From Amphiura filiformis (lineage: Eukaryota > Echinodermata > Ophiuroidea > Amphilepidida > Amphiuridae), in the NCBI RefSeq assembly GCF_039555335.1, contig NC_092640.1, positions 30,200,204 through 30,264,203 of the forward strand: a stretch of 64,000 nucleotides of DNA, written 5' to 3'. This document shows, piece after piece, positions 57,501-64,000 of this stretch. Position numbers and translations under genes: made by a program. Below the pieces are notes generated by a model, which saw nothing but the letters and a program-made list of their open reading frames with translations, ran no database searches and was not told the DNA's origin. Positions within the stretch are counted from its first letter, which is position 1; every line of letters begins with the position of its first letter.

Positions 57501-60500
57501 TATTCTAAATGCCACAAAATACATTTTTAGAACATCCATTGCTGTCAATAATTATTGCTTTGAATTAATTCATCATCGAAAGTTAATAATCGAGAAAGCT
57601 AAATTAATTAGCAAAATAATAGATCCAGTTGGTTGTGATGCATTCAAGTGTCAAGCGATATCACTCAAAAGTTCTCTTCACCTCGCAAAAGTGACGACAT
57701 TTTTGTCTTGGCGATTTGTATCAATTGGTCGGCTTGACGCTCTAAAATGGAAGTAAACTTTGAGCATGTGAGCGATCGAGTATAAATTCACCTTAATAGA
57801 TTCCAGTATTTGTGAATGTCTAATGTTTGCTAATCTGACAATAAGGTTTGCTAGTGCCACACCATTTGGCCTGATGACGAGTCTCAGATGAGACGTGATA
57901 CGAGGGCCGGTCAAAAAGTTCGTAGAACTCGGTATGTTACTTTGAATTTGGTCTCATTTGAAAGCTTGTTCCTTCAAAACATGACTACAAAGATATTATA
58001 TTTTTGCATCACTGTATATGGGCAGGACACCCTTCAGAGGAAGCCTACCTCCATGAATTCACAGGTACTACCAGAAGTGAATACAGGGTCATCATGGAAT
58101 TTTCTCCCGACGGTGGTGAAAACTCAAATAAACTTTAACATTGTACAGTTGTTGTAAATGGTAATGAAGTCCTTGGTATTCAACAGCAACGAAATGGTTC
58201 TTAGAGTTCAAGCATGGAATAAGCGTACTTGAAGATCATCCAAGGTCCAAAAGACTTGCTGACGTCACCACTAATGATATACGCGCTGGTACAGTGGCAT
58301 TGATAATGAATAAAGAGCCAAATAAGAAAGATGAGATAGCCATAAAATATGACAACTCTGATGAATGTGTTTTCAATATTAATCCATTAACATTTGGGTA
58401 TCCCAGGGTGTATTCTAAATGGGGTCCCAGAATCTTCATGTACAACATTGATACCAGTTGTCATATTCAGGTCCACACCTTCTATACACTTAGAATGAGG
58501 ACCAAGGCAAGTTTAATCTATATGTGGCTAAAGGTGATAAGGCATACATTAATCACTGGAAATATAGGTGAATTTAGTGGAGGCACCTGGATCTCACACC
58601 CCTAAGAAGATCATCACTCGGTCACCGTAGTGCAAGGTCTTCATCGTTGTTTCTGAGATCCAGGGATAGTCTTGATGACAGATCATTTGCCAAATGAAAG
58701 TACAATTATAGGCTTATATCATACAATTTTTATAGCAAAATTGAGGCAAGCCATTGTGTGAAAAAAGTGATGGTAGGAATGTGGCTGTTCTCGGATTGTG
58801 TCCTGTACGCTATTCTTAGTTTGTCAAGCTGCCATTCACGACAGAGGGGTCGGTTAATTAAACTAACCATATTGTGGTTCAGGTATGGCCTTCAGTTAGT
58901 GAATCCTATTTTAGAATTTTAAGTCCTACCTTCATAATACCAGGTTTGCTGGTGATCAATGCTGGTGAGCCTTCACTGAAGAGTGGCTCAAGGAGCTATC
59001 GGAAGACTTCCATTTTGTTGACATAGAAGGTTTCAAGAAAAATTGCGACGGGTACATTAAGGTATGTATTTACCATGCTCAAGGGAGAGATTGAATGAAA
59101 TTGGCTAGTACTCTTTCAAGTACCTTGTTCTACGAACTTATTGACCGCCCCTCGTACCTTAGCTATCAAAAATAGTAAGGCAAGTCGAATGAAGCCTTTC
59201 ACTAGGACACAAGTATTCATGCACCAATTACTGGGTTGATTCCAATTCAGTGATTCTTTTTGCTTCTCATACAAAGGTCTTTATGTATGTTGAGTATTGA
59301 GGATGGTAATGACATTTTCATTAAATCTAACTGAAGATTTTGCCAATTATCATAACCCCATGAGAACTATCTGCCGATCGGCCAAAAAGAAGTTTTCAAT
59401 ATCAATTGGCCCAATCAGCAACATTGTTTGAATAATTTCACCACACAAAAAATTGGGGTGAATTATTTGCAAAGCTCGATTCTGATTGGTCATTAAAGTG
59501 AAGATATCATGTAATTGACCAATCAGAGGCAATGTTAGATCGGCAGGTAGTGCTAAGGGGTTTAAAGGCAAGGGATTAAAATCATTGCATCTGATCCAAA
59601 GCCTTGTGTATCAAAAGGGAACTGCCAAATGCTGGTTGCATACTGCATGCTGCTTACCGCTAGCAGCGTGATGCTTTATCATGCTACTTGCATTTATCAG
59701 CAAGTGGTAGTCACCTAGCTGCATGCTGCTGAGCGGCAGCACATGACTCTGAAAGCCAATGTTGCTGCTCTCTGCTTGTGGCCAAAATTTTTTTATCCTC
59801 ATATGTCATAGCGGCACCACTCCCAAGTTGACTTGAGTTCAACTCCTAGCAATCTGCCATTTTGCCAGTGGTGGACTGTTCAATATATCGGCTTGCCGCA
59901 GGTCATCGCTAGCGTTTCTGGTGCGAAGCAAGATCATTTATCAGAGTGATGGCAAAGGGGAAAGCGGCAGGAAATTATGACACCAGATTAAGTCCTGATG
60001 AGCAGCTTTAACATTTTGTTTACTTTGTGTTTGAGAATTGTACATAAAGAACTGTTATTACTATGGCCTCATTTCCTTTGAAGATTTATGCATAATATCA
60101 TCATAAATTTCTTACTTGCATGATTAACTTACCATGACTGGGTATAAAGTGAGAAGTATGCCACCAGTTGGACTATCGTTACTAGGACAACTTGAACGAG
60201 AATGGAAAATAGGATTGTGGGTGATACCAAACTCCCAGGGGGTCGCCGCCTCACTAGTTTTGGATATGCTGCATTTTTACCCACTGTAGAAAAAGATCAA
60301 GATACAAGATGTTCTTTAATGGATATGTTTCATCTTCCGAGTGCAAGATTTCATCAATAAGGGGGAAAAATTGTTTGCTTGCCCTCCACCAACCGACCAA
60401 AATTGGCCAAAATCAGGGTTGGCCCTTTTCAAATTTTGTTAATAATTTGTTTATAATTTTAATATTTTTTTATTACTTTTTCTGTGTGCAAAATTTCATT

Positions 60501-63293
60501 TCAAAGCTAAATTTGACAACCAACATTTTGTTAAAAAGAAAATCATTACAGTAAACTCATAAAACATTTCATAACTGTCCATTCCTGCAGCCATGCATCT
60601 TATGCCTTTAACTATTTAGTCACCCTAATTGAATCTATTTCTATGGTGTGTCATGGGTATTGATGGTCTTAAGTATTGATTTATCTTTCCACATGACCGA
60701 CGCTCATTGCCTAGGCCTATACAGTAGTGAGTCATTAAAAAATATTTTTCAAACCTACTGACCCACCCCAAAAATCCCACTGGAGGGCAAGCAAACAATA
60801 TTTTGTCTAATGCACCGATCTAGCCGTTGCACCTGCTCTGACAATTGACCTTTTCGGTAAATCCCATAAGCCTTTGCGAGTACACCTGAGATGCCGTCAT
60901 TTGACGTCACGCCGTACTGCAATGCGCAATAACGATGTTTGATAAACAATGTGTGCTTCGGCCCAGATTAGGCCTATAGAAAAATTATTTAATTTGTGTA
61001 AATGTGGGAACATACTCTTTGTGTGGCTGTGCGTAGTAAGCTGTTGTACGCAGATAACCTCGCTAATATGGACGCGCAGAGTAGCGTTGTATGCTCGTGT
61101 ATTAGCATGATTAGTCGTGGAGTAACAGGCGTAGTTGAATGTTCCACGATGTACACAAATTAAATAATTTTTCTACAGTGATGGTCAGTAAGGCCCCTGC
61201 ACTGTCACCTGGCTTGGTCACGGGTCTTGTCAGGTCAGTTAACTGCTCATTGCCACAAGGATGATTATTGTTGAATTAGTGGTCACACTTCCAAGACCTT
61301 GTTGACAGTTTATCAGTAGGGATCAGCATGGGTACAATTTTATTTCCTTATTCGTAGAGCAACTGGACTATAGGTGCCCAGTTCCGTCTGATTTTGACAG
61401 AATGGGTCACAAATGTCCTCCTACCTCAATATAAAGAATTAAACAAAGAACTTGAATTGATATGAAACTTAATTGTTTCATATGTGACATGATCAAGGGG
61501 AATGAGTCGCATGTCGACCCTGGTCGAAAATGAGTTTTACATACATACATTTCTAAAGAGGACGTTTAGAGCTTTCAGAAATTGAAAACCCCATGTTGAT
61601 ACAACTTTTCTTTGCGAAGTTACATCAATTTATCAATCGCTGAAAACAATATAAAACAAAAGAATTTTAACACTTTCTTTGCCAATATCTCAAAATCAAT
61701 ATTAGCGACATGCGACTCATTTCCCTTGATCGTGTCACATATTACCTGTTAGGGGTAGTCACAGTCATTACTGATGGACCCTGCGCCACTTGTAGGCTGC
61801 AAACGTGGTTCCGACATATTCTAATGACGGCGGAATAAATGTAAAGCGCTTTGAGGCTGTTTAAGGCATAAAGCGCTGTATAAATATCTACATTTATTTT
61901 TTTTAAATTTTTAATTGAGATGTAGTATCTCAATTAAGTTTCATATCAATCAATATATCAATCAATAATTAAAATATTCCTTTGAAGTTTACTTACTAAA
62001 TACTGCTGCTGTAGTTGTAATAACCAAGTCTATGTAAAGAAACTGAAAATCACCCAGATTGGAATCAAGCTGGGGAAGAAAATAATAAATATTGATACGA
62101 GCTCATAATTCATGATAGATTTGAAGTCATCAGATCTTGGTCAATATTACCATGCAATTAATTATCTTTGTTTTATTATAATAATTAATAACAATCAACA
62201 CCTTTCAAGGGAACAATCAACCTATGCAATGGGCTATTTCAGTTGATATCCATACACCCTCTGTGGAAGACATGACCTTAATCTTCCACACAGGTACTGT
62301 GAATTTCAAATTGGGTTACCTGAATGTGTGACCACATTTGAAATCTACACCCTTGTGCAGGATATTAAGGTCATGTCTTCCATAGAGGGTGTATGGATTT
62401 CAACTGGAATAGCCCAATTTTAATTTGTACCAATTATCAATGACACAAATTTACTTTGGTCATAACTACCTAAAGGAGCGTATCCAGGATCTGAACCCCG
62501 GATACAATCCTGGCCTGTTGGCTTGTTCAGCGCTACTCCTTCTACTCAGTTTGTCAATTATTTGATTTACCTTCTGTTTGCTCTTGCAATTTAACATCTA
62601 CAAGAGCAAACCGAAGGTAAAAATATATTGTAATCTGTATCAGGCTTTCCTTATTATCCCTCAAACTTGAATTTAAATTGGCTATTCCAGCTGAAAGACA
62701 TATACCCCCTATGGAAGATATGATCTTAGTCTCCCAAACAGGGGGTGTAAATGTGTAAATTTCAAATGGAATCACCCAATCAGTAACCCCATTTGAAATT
62801 CACACTCCATGTGTTGGAGATTAAAGTCATGTCTTCCATAGGGGGTGTATGGATTTCAACTGGAATAGCCCAATGACCCTATAATTTACTTATATTATTT
62901 ATTCATTTATCTCTGAATTCCCTTATGATGAGCATACTGTAAAACAATATTTTTGCAGCACAAAATGTTCACAATTTAAAAAAAAACATAATTTTGTGTC
63001 ACATAAATATCGCAAAACTAACACATATTCTAAAAGGCTATATGAAAAAAAAATGCGTATTCTAAAAGGCTATATGAAAAAAAAAATTGCGAGCATGAAA
63101 ATTTCACGAACCTATGTCACACACACAAAAAAAGCAATGAAATTTTCATCCACGTGAACATATCATGCTTTACAGTATAAGAAATAGGATCCTTACCCAG
63201 TATAAAATGACGACAGTAACAAATTGAATAACGCTATACAATGCCATGTATTTGAATACACCAAATGAGGAGACAAGTGCTGCTCTGCCCTCT
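42362..63293 (-). CDS. ATP13A3: P5B-type transport ATPase (ATP13A2/3 group), C-terminal part
   Basis: Six exons join in phase: 63197-63293, 61997-62069, 60133-60283, 57160-57341, 43368-43552, 42362-42550. They give the last ~291 residues; the catalytic part lies beyond base 64000. [20 protein letters not shown] and [12 protein letters not shown] are characteristic of the membrane domain (M5 and the M5-M6 loop) of ATP13A proteins, and [20 protein letters not shown] with [11 protein letters not shown] of the M9 region. Six membrane segments (M5-M10) can be read. The tail ends [11 protein letters not shown]...INAVDGS, like the DPEWPP tail of ATP13A3. Members move polyamines across endosomal and lysosomal membranes. 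Assignment to ATP13A3 rather than ATP13A2 rests on the M9 region and tail only. Confidence 0.93.
42680..42870. mobile_element. hAT-like GTGGCG/CCACTG repeat, third relative
   Basis: G-rich GATGCCACTGGGATGCCACT start with GGGGGAATGGG repeats. The body shares AAATTTCCACTTTTTGC and AAAATTTGTTGATTTTGCC with 24421-24610 in the opposite sense. Confidence 0.5.
43368..43552 (-). CDS. ATP13A3: ATP13A-type exon: M9-M10
   Basis: [20 protein letters not shown] and [20 protein letters not shown] give two membrane segments. The exon ends LLE at GAG/GTGGGT, the position where ATP13A3 reads SITVE. Confidence 0.92.
44219..45922. mobile_element. 1.7-kb TIR element: foldback plus 126-bp tandem array
   Basis: TACAGGGTGAGT at 44219-44230 and ACTCACCCTGTA at 45911-45922. 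The left part (44226-45045) is a foldback whose diverged arms share ATTGCACTTTTTT, TTGGGTATCGC and GTCCACGAGG-like words. The right part is the tandem array described separately. CTTA microsatellite at 45078-45115. Confidence 0.7.
45237..45835 (+). repeat. ~126-bp tandem array with DR1-type AGGTCA repeats
   Basis: About five units (spacing 126-129 bp) each carry AAGGTCATTAAGGGGTCA, then GGGTCAAAGGTCA, ATGCTCCAATTGAGCTGAAA and GCAATGATCCTTATGACATT. Perfect GGGTCA-A-AGGTCA lies at 45394, 45520 and 45647; a one-base variant at 45776; a spacing-3 version at 45265. Confidence 0.9.
46358..47023. mobile_element. TTAA foldback family II, copy 3
   Basis: 658 bp between TTAA at 46358-46361 and 47020-47023, palindromic arms of about 310 bp, same family as 36281-36910. 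Confidence 0.8.
47024..48640. other. ATPase intron DNA, no gene seen
   Basis: AT-rich, no convincing exon. A G/C-run repeat at 48120-48470 begins CCCAGGGGGGCACTGG and ends GTAGCCACTGGGTA, perhaps another GTGGC-type element. Confidence 0.4.
48640..49365 (-). mobile_element. Retroelement 3' fragment (RT-type C-terminus, Penelope-like tail)
   Basis: On the minus strand [20 protein letters not shown] and [10 protein letters not shown] match the C-terminal end found in many LINE proteins. Further along, CTGAAGA, a short stem and GAAAC (49058-49081) form a hammerhead-like core. A tail ending in AATAAATAAATAAA at 48640 follows. These may be two adjacent fragments. Confidence 0.6.
50273..50279 (+). 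CDS. C1q-like exon 1 coding end (start codon)
   Basis: AATAATGAGAG/GTAAGTC. Only seven coding bases, M-R-G(part), preceded by 5' UTR whose start I cannot place. Chosen because it completes a textbook signal peptide with exon 2. Confidence 0.8.
50273..54305 (+). CDS. Secreted collagen-like C1q-domain protein, 292 residues
   Basis: Exon 1 gives ATG AGA G (50273-50279) before GTAAGT; exon 2 starts at 53434 after TTGCAG. Joined they read [20 protein letters not shown], a clear signal peptide. The sequence upstream of 53434 is open in this frame but is intron. Then a cysteine cluster (CNSCC, residues 37-41), about 38 Gly-X-Y triplets (43-158) with one break near GESIKGEAG, and a C1q domain (~175-292: [50 protein letters not shown]). 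The cysteines before the collagen resemble the interchain bonds of C1q/TNF-related proteins. Such proteins form trimers and act as lectins or opsonins in invertebrates; the ligand here is unknown. The gene lies antisense inside an intron of the ATPase. Confidence 0.9.
50880..51071. mobile_element. Small MITE (TTGTTGTGTTGCCCTCAA)
   Basis: TTGTTGTGTTGCCCTCAAGT and TTGAGGGCAACACAACAA form inverted ends about 190 bp apart in the C1q intron. Confidence 0.7.
51743..51919. mobile_element. Small MITE (AGGTTTGTCTCAAAGC)
   Basis: AGAGGTTTGTCTCAAAGCTT at the left and GAGCTTTGAGACAAACCTTT at the right, about 177 bp. Confidence 0.7.
52436..52630. mobile_element. Penelope-type tail, inverted pair of hammerhead-like cores
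   Basis: Minus-strand core CTGATGT, stem GTCCGA/TCGGAC, GAAAC at 52457-52486. A plus-strand core CTGATGA ... GAAAT at 52505-52534. They face each other around GGTGACC...GGTCACC. The flanks (ACTGGATAAATAATCTACACC) match 26150-26185. Each copy carries one or more changes from the hammerhead consensus. Confidence 0.5.
53434..54305 (+). CDS. C1q-like exon 2: signal core, collagen and C1q domain
   Basis: Acceptor CTGCCTTGCAG/GTTTAAC. Open to TAA at 54303-54305. The collagen part includes a recent internal repeat (GGACCAGTTGGA and GGTCCTGCAGGAA words, 53775-53860). Confidence 0.92.
54440..54560. repeat. TGAT microsatellite and retroelement-like tail
   Basis: TTGACTGATTGATTGATTGA then TTTTATTTGGTTCC and an AT-rich stretch, resembling a reversed LINE 3' tail. 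It lies 135 bp past the C1q stop codon. Confidence 0.5.
54700..55270. repeat. Two related GTGTATCG/CATGTCGGAAG tracts
   Basis: 54712-54775 and 55185-55265 share TTGTGTATCG, CATGTCGGAAG and CGACAGTC words. They may be arms of one worn element. Confidence 0.45.
55371..55559. mobile_element. MITE family ATTGGGCTATTCC, copy 3
   Basis: GGGCTATTCCAGTTGAAATC at the left and its complement at the right, 189 bp, with the internal words TCTCCCACACAGGGAG and CATTTGAAAT. Confidence 0.85.
55648..56251. mobile_element. 604-bp TIR element with five GAAGAAGGGCCCAACTCC motifs
   Basis: AATTGAATACCTGAGTGG at the left and complement at the right. GTGGAAGAAGGGCCCAACTC (or close) occurs at 55662+, 55851-, 56047+, 56069- and 56216-. 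The central pair forms a perfect-looking hairpin. Confidence 0.85.
56744..57024. mobile_element. MITE family ATTGGGCTATTCC, long copy 4
   Basis: 281 bp, almost fully palindromic (GCTATTCCATTTAAAATCCA...). The second inner pair is CAGCTCCATTTGAATTCC. It looks like a head-to-head dimer and lies 135 bp past an ATPase exon donor. Confidence 0.8.
57160..57341 (-). CDS. ATP13A3: ATP13A-type exon: luminal loop and M8-M9
   Basis: [20 protein letters not shown] is a luminal loop with an N-glycosylation sequon (NTT). The conserved [16 protein letters not shown] and [10 protein letters not shown] follow. Donor AATG/GTAAGT. The next intron is 13.6 kb and contains the C1q gene. Confidence 0.93.
57401..57794. 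mobile_element. MITE (GCTGAATTTATACTCGATCG)
   Basis: AAGCTGAATTTATACTCGAT and its complement GCGATCGAGTATAAATTCAC (57771) bound a region of about 394 bp with GCGATTG words near each end, similar in style to the ends of the 5.7-kb element. Confidence 0.65.
57899..59156 (+). mobile_element. Broken mariner-type transposon
   Basis: 28-bp terminal repeats (CGAGGGCCGGTCAAAAAGTT and complement, 25 of 28 matching) bound 57901-59154, with TA on both sides. The frame is decayed, but [20 protein letters not shown] at 58208 matches the mariner N-terminal region and [19 protein letters not shown] at 58985 the C-terminal end. It is not functional. Confidence 0.88.
59160..60130. other. ATPase intron DNA with short inverted words, no gene
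   Basis: GACCAATCAGA/TCTGATTGGTC and ATCTGCCGATCGGCC/GATCGGCAG (59365-59545) suggest a worn inverted-repeat element. Repeated GCATGCTGCT words at 59650-59740. Confidence 0.4.
60133..60283 (-). CDS. ATP13A3: ATP13A-type exon: [10 protein letters not shown] and M7
   Basis: [20 protein letters not shown] followed by a hydrophobic segment ([20 protein letters not shown]). The RPP motif is shared with ATP13A3 (AQRPPSGL). Phase 1 to 2. Confidence 0.92.
60848..60950. mobile_element. Half copy of the TTGACCTTTTCGGTAAATCC MITE
   Basis: Matches the left arm of 2305-2756 (GCCTTTGCGAGTACACCTGA, TTTGACGTCACG) and ends near GATAAACAATGTG. Confidence 0.65.
61482..61744. mobile_element. MITE (ATATGTGACATGATCAAGGG)
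   Basis: ATATGTGACATGATCAAGGG and AATGAGTCGCATGTCG at the left are matched at the right by CGACATGCGACTCATT and CCCTTGATCGTGTCACATAT, with 37-bp ends. Confidence 0.85.
61745..61900 (+). mobile_element. SINE/LINE-type 3' tail (AAAGCGCTTTGAG)
   Basis: GTAAAGCGCTTTGAGGCTG and AAAGCGCTGTATAAATATC form the AGCGC hairpin tail known from L2/CR1-type LINEs and V-SINEs. Confidence 0.55.
61997..62069 (-). CDS. ATP13A3: ATP13A-type exon: [11 protein letters not shown]
   Basis: 73 bp, [20 protein letters not shown] then AAVF, part of M6. Acceptor CCCCAG, donor TTTA/GTAAGT, phase 0 to 1. Confidence 0.93.
62231..62415. mobile_element. MITE family ATTGGGCTATTCC, copy 5
   Basis: GGGCTATTTCAGTTGATATC and right end CAACTGGAATAGCCC, palindromic, in the ATPase intron between 61997 and 63197. 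Confidence 0.85.
62679..62872. mobile_element. MITE family ATTGGGCTATTCC, copy 6
   Basis: TTGGCTATTCCAGCTGAAAG and CAACTGGAATAGCCCAAT, 265 bp from copy 5 in the same intron. Confidence 0.85.
63197..63293 (-). CDS. ATP13A3: ATP13A-type exon: M5 region
   Basis: Acceptor TTATTCAG. Reads (R)[19 protein letters not shown] and then [13 protein letters not shown]. Donor TACTGG/GTAAGG, phase 2 in and 0 out. Confidence 0.93.
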
Positions 63294-63679
63294 CTGAATA
63301 AAAGAAGACGAAATCATAAAAAAAGACATGCAATTATAAAGTGTACATTATAAATGTTCTTGAAGATTTTCATCAGGACTGTTCATAGTAAAAAACATCA
63401 TCAGCTGTACACAGATTGTCATTGCAACAATTAGCCTTTTCGATGTATGGCGTACACAAAAGGAGGGCAGTCTTCAATCTGGGTAAAACCCGGCAAATTC
63501 AAAAGACTTTACCCACTTCGTACAGCGCCATCCTATTGTGTCCGCCATATCTTGAAAAGGCTAATAGCATTGATAAAGAAACTGTTAGTTTTCAAATGTC
63601 TGCATGTAAGTGGAATTTCATTGGACTAGCATGGATTTACTAATGTGACTAGATCTGATCGAATCAGGCTAAAGTCAGC

Positions 63680-63882
63680 AATATTGAAACTGAGGTATAG
63701 GCAAAAAGAGAGAAGAAAAAACATAAGAAAATGGACATATAAAAGGTTCATAACTTTGCAACCAATTATTCAAGAGACCTGGGGATTCAACATCAGTAAT
63801 TGTAGGTACTGATCAAGTTAGTAATGGTAGTAACTCAATTGTCAACTTTTCTGACTTTGGCCGGAGTGGACCAGATTGGGTC
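63680..63882. mobile_element. MITE (TGTGACACGA...) partial copy 3
   Basis: GTTCATAACTTTGCAACCAA and GGACCAGATTGGGTCACA match the right part of 14629-14878. The left end is worn. Confidence 0.5.
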
Positions 63883-64000
63883 ACAAATAACAATATATTA
63901 TAAATTGCAATGGGGGAGGAGGAGGAGGGGGTATTTCCCTCAGACTTTTTAAAACTTTTTCCTAGTTGCCCCAACCCAGTAAGAACCAAAAATCATTAAA

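Noticed and set aside
58294..58605. 103-codon frame in the mariner element
   Set aside because: It is part of the decayed transposon and does not keep the transposase frame.
1..64000. CRISPR arrays, operons, bacterial promoters or ribosome binding sites
   Set aside because: The gene structure is animal. No spaced direct-repeat array or compact gene cluster is present.

Overview
The window is nuclear DNA of an animal. Coding sequence is split into short exons with GT..AG introns, one gene lies inside an intron of another, base composition is AT-rich, and inverted-repeat transposons of the MITE and foldback type are very dense. The gene set (PARP12-like CCCH/WWE mono-ADP-ribosyltransferase, BTBD17-like BTB-BACK protein, secreted collagen-C1q protein, P5B ATPase) and the frequent TAGGCCTA-type words suggest a marine deuterostome invertebrate, most likely an echinoderm. 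The species is an inference, not shown by the sequence.

Layout. (1) 867-21591, minus strand: a PARP12-like gene. Nine exons join in phase into 626 codons with five CCCH zinc fingers, two WWE modules and the first part of the catalytic domain; the last exon or exons lie before base 1. One 43-bp exon (16585-16627) was found only by following splice phase. Intron 4 holds a 5.7-kb terminal-inverted-repeat element. Intron 3 holds two tandem in-frame copies of the zinc-finger half of exon 3. (2) 25433-27405, plus strand: a two-exon BTBD17-like gene, divergent from the PARP gene. (3) 27.4-42.3 kb: intergenic, made largely of inverted-repeat elements, several of them flanked by TTAA. (4) 42362-63293, minus strand: the last six coding exons of a P5B (ATP13A-type) transport ATPase; the gene continues past base 64000. 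(5) 50273-54305, plus strand: a complete two-exon secreted collagen-C1q gene, nested antisense in a 13.6-kb intron of the ATPase.

The four genes show no shared pathway. They are ordinary neighbours in a transposon-rich region. The most unusual content is in the non-coding part: several element families use TTAA target sites, one shown by an internal empty-site comparison; three elements are filled with copies of one short motif in alternating orientation; a transposon carries a tandem array of nuclear-receptor-like DR1 sites; hammerhead-ribozyme-like cores lie in Penelope-type repeats; and a zinc-finger half-exon is duplicated in frame.
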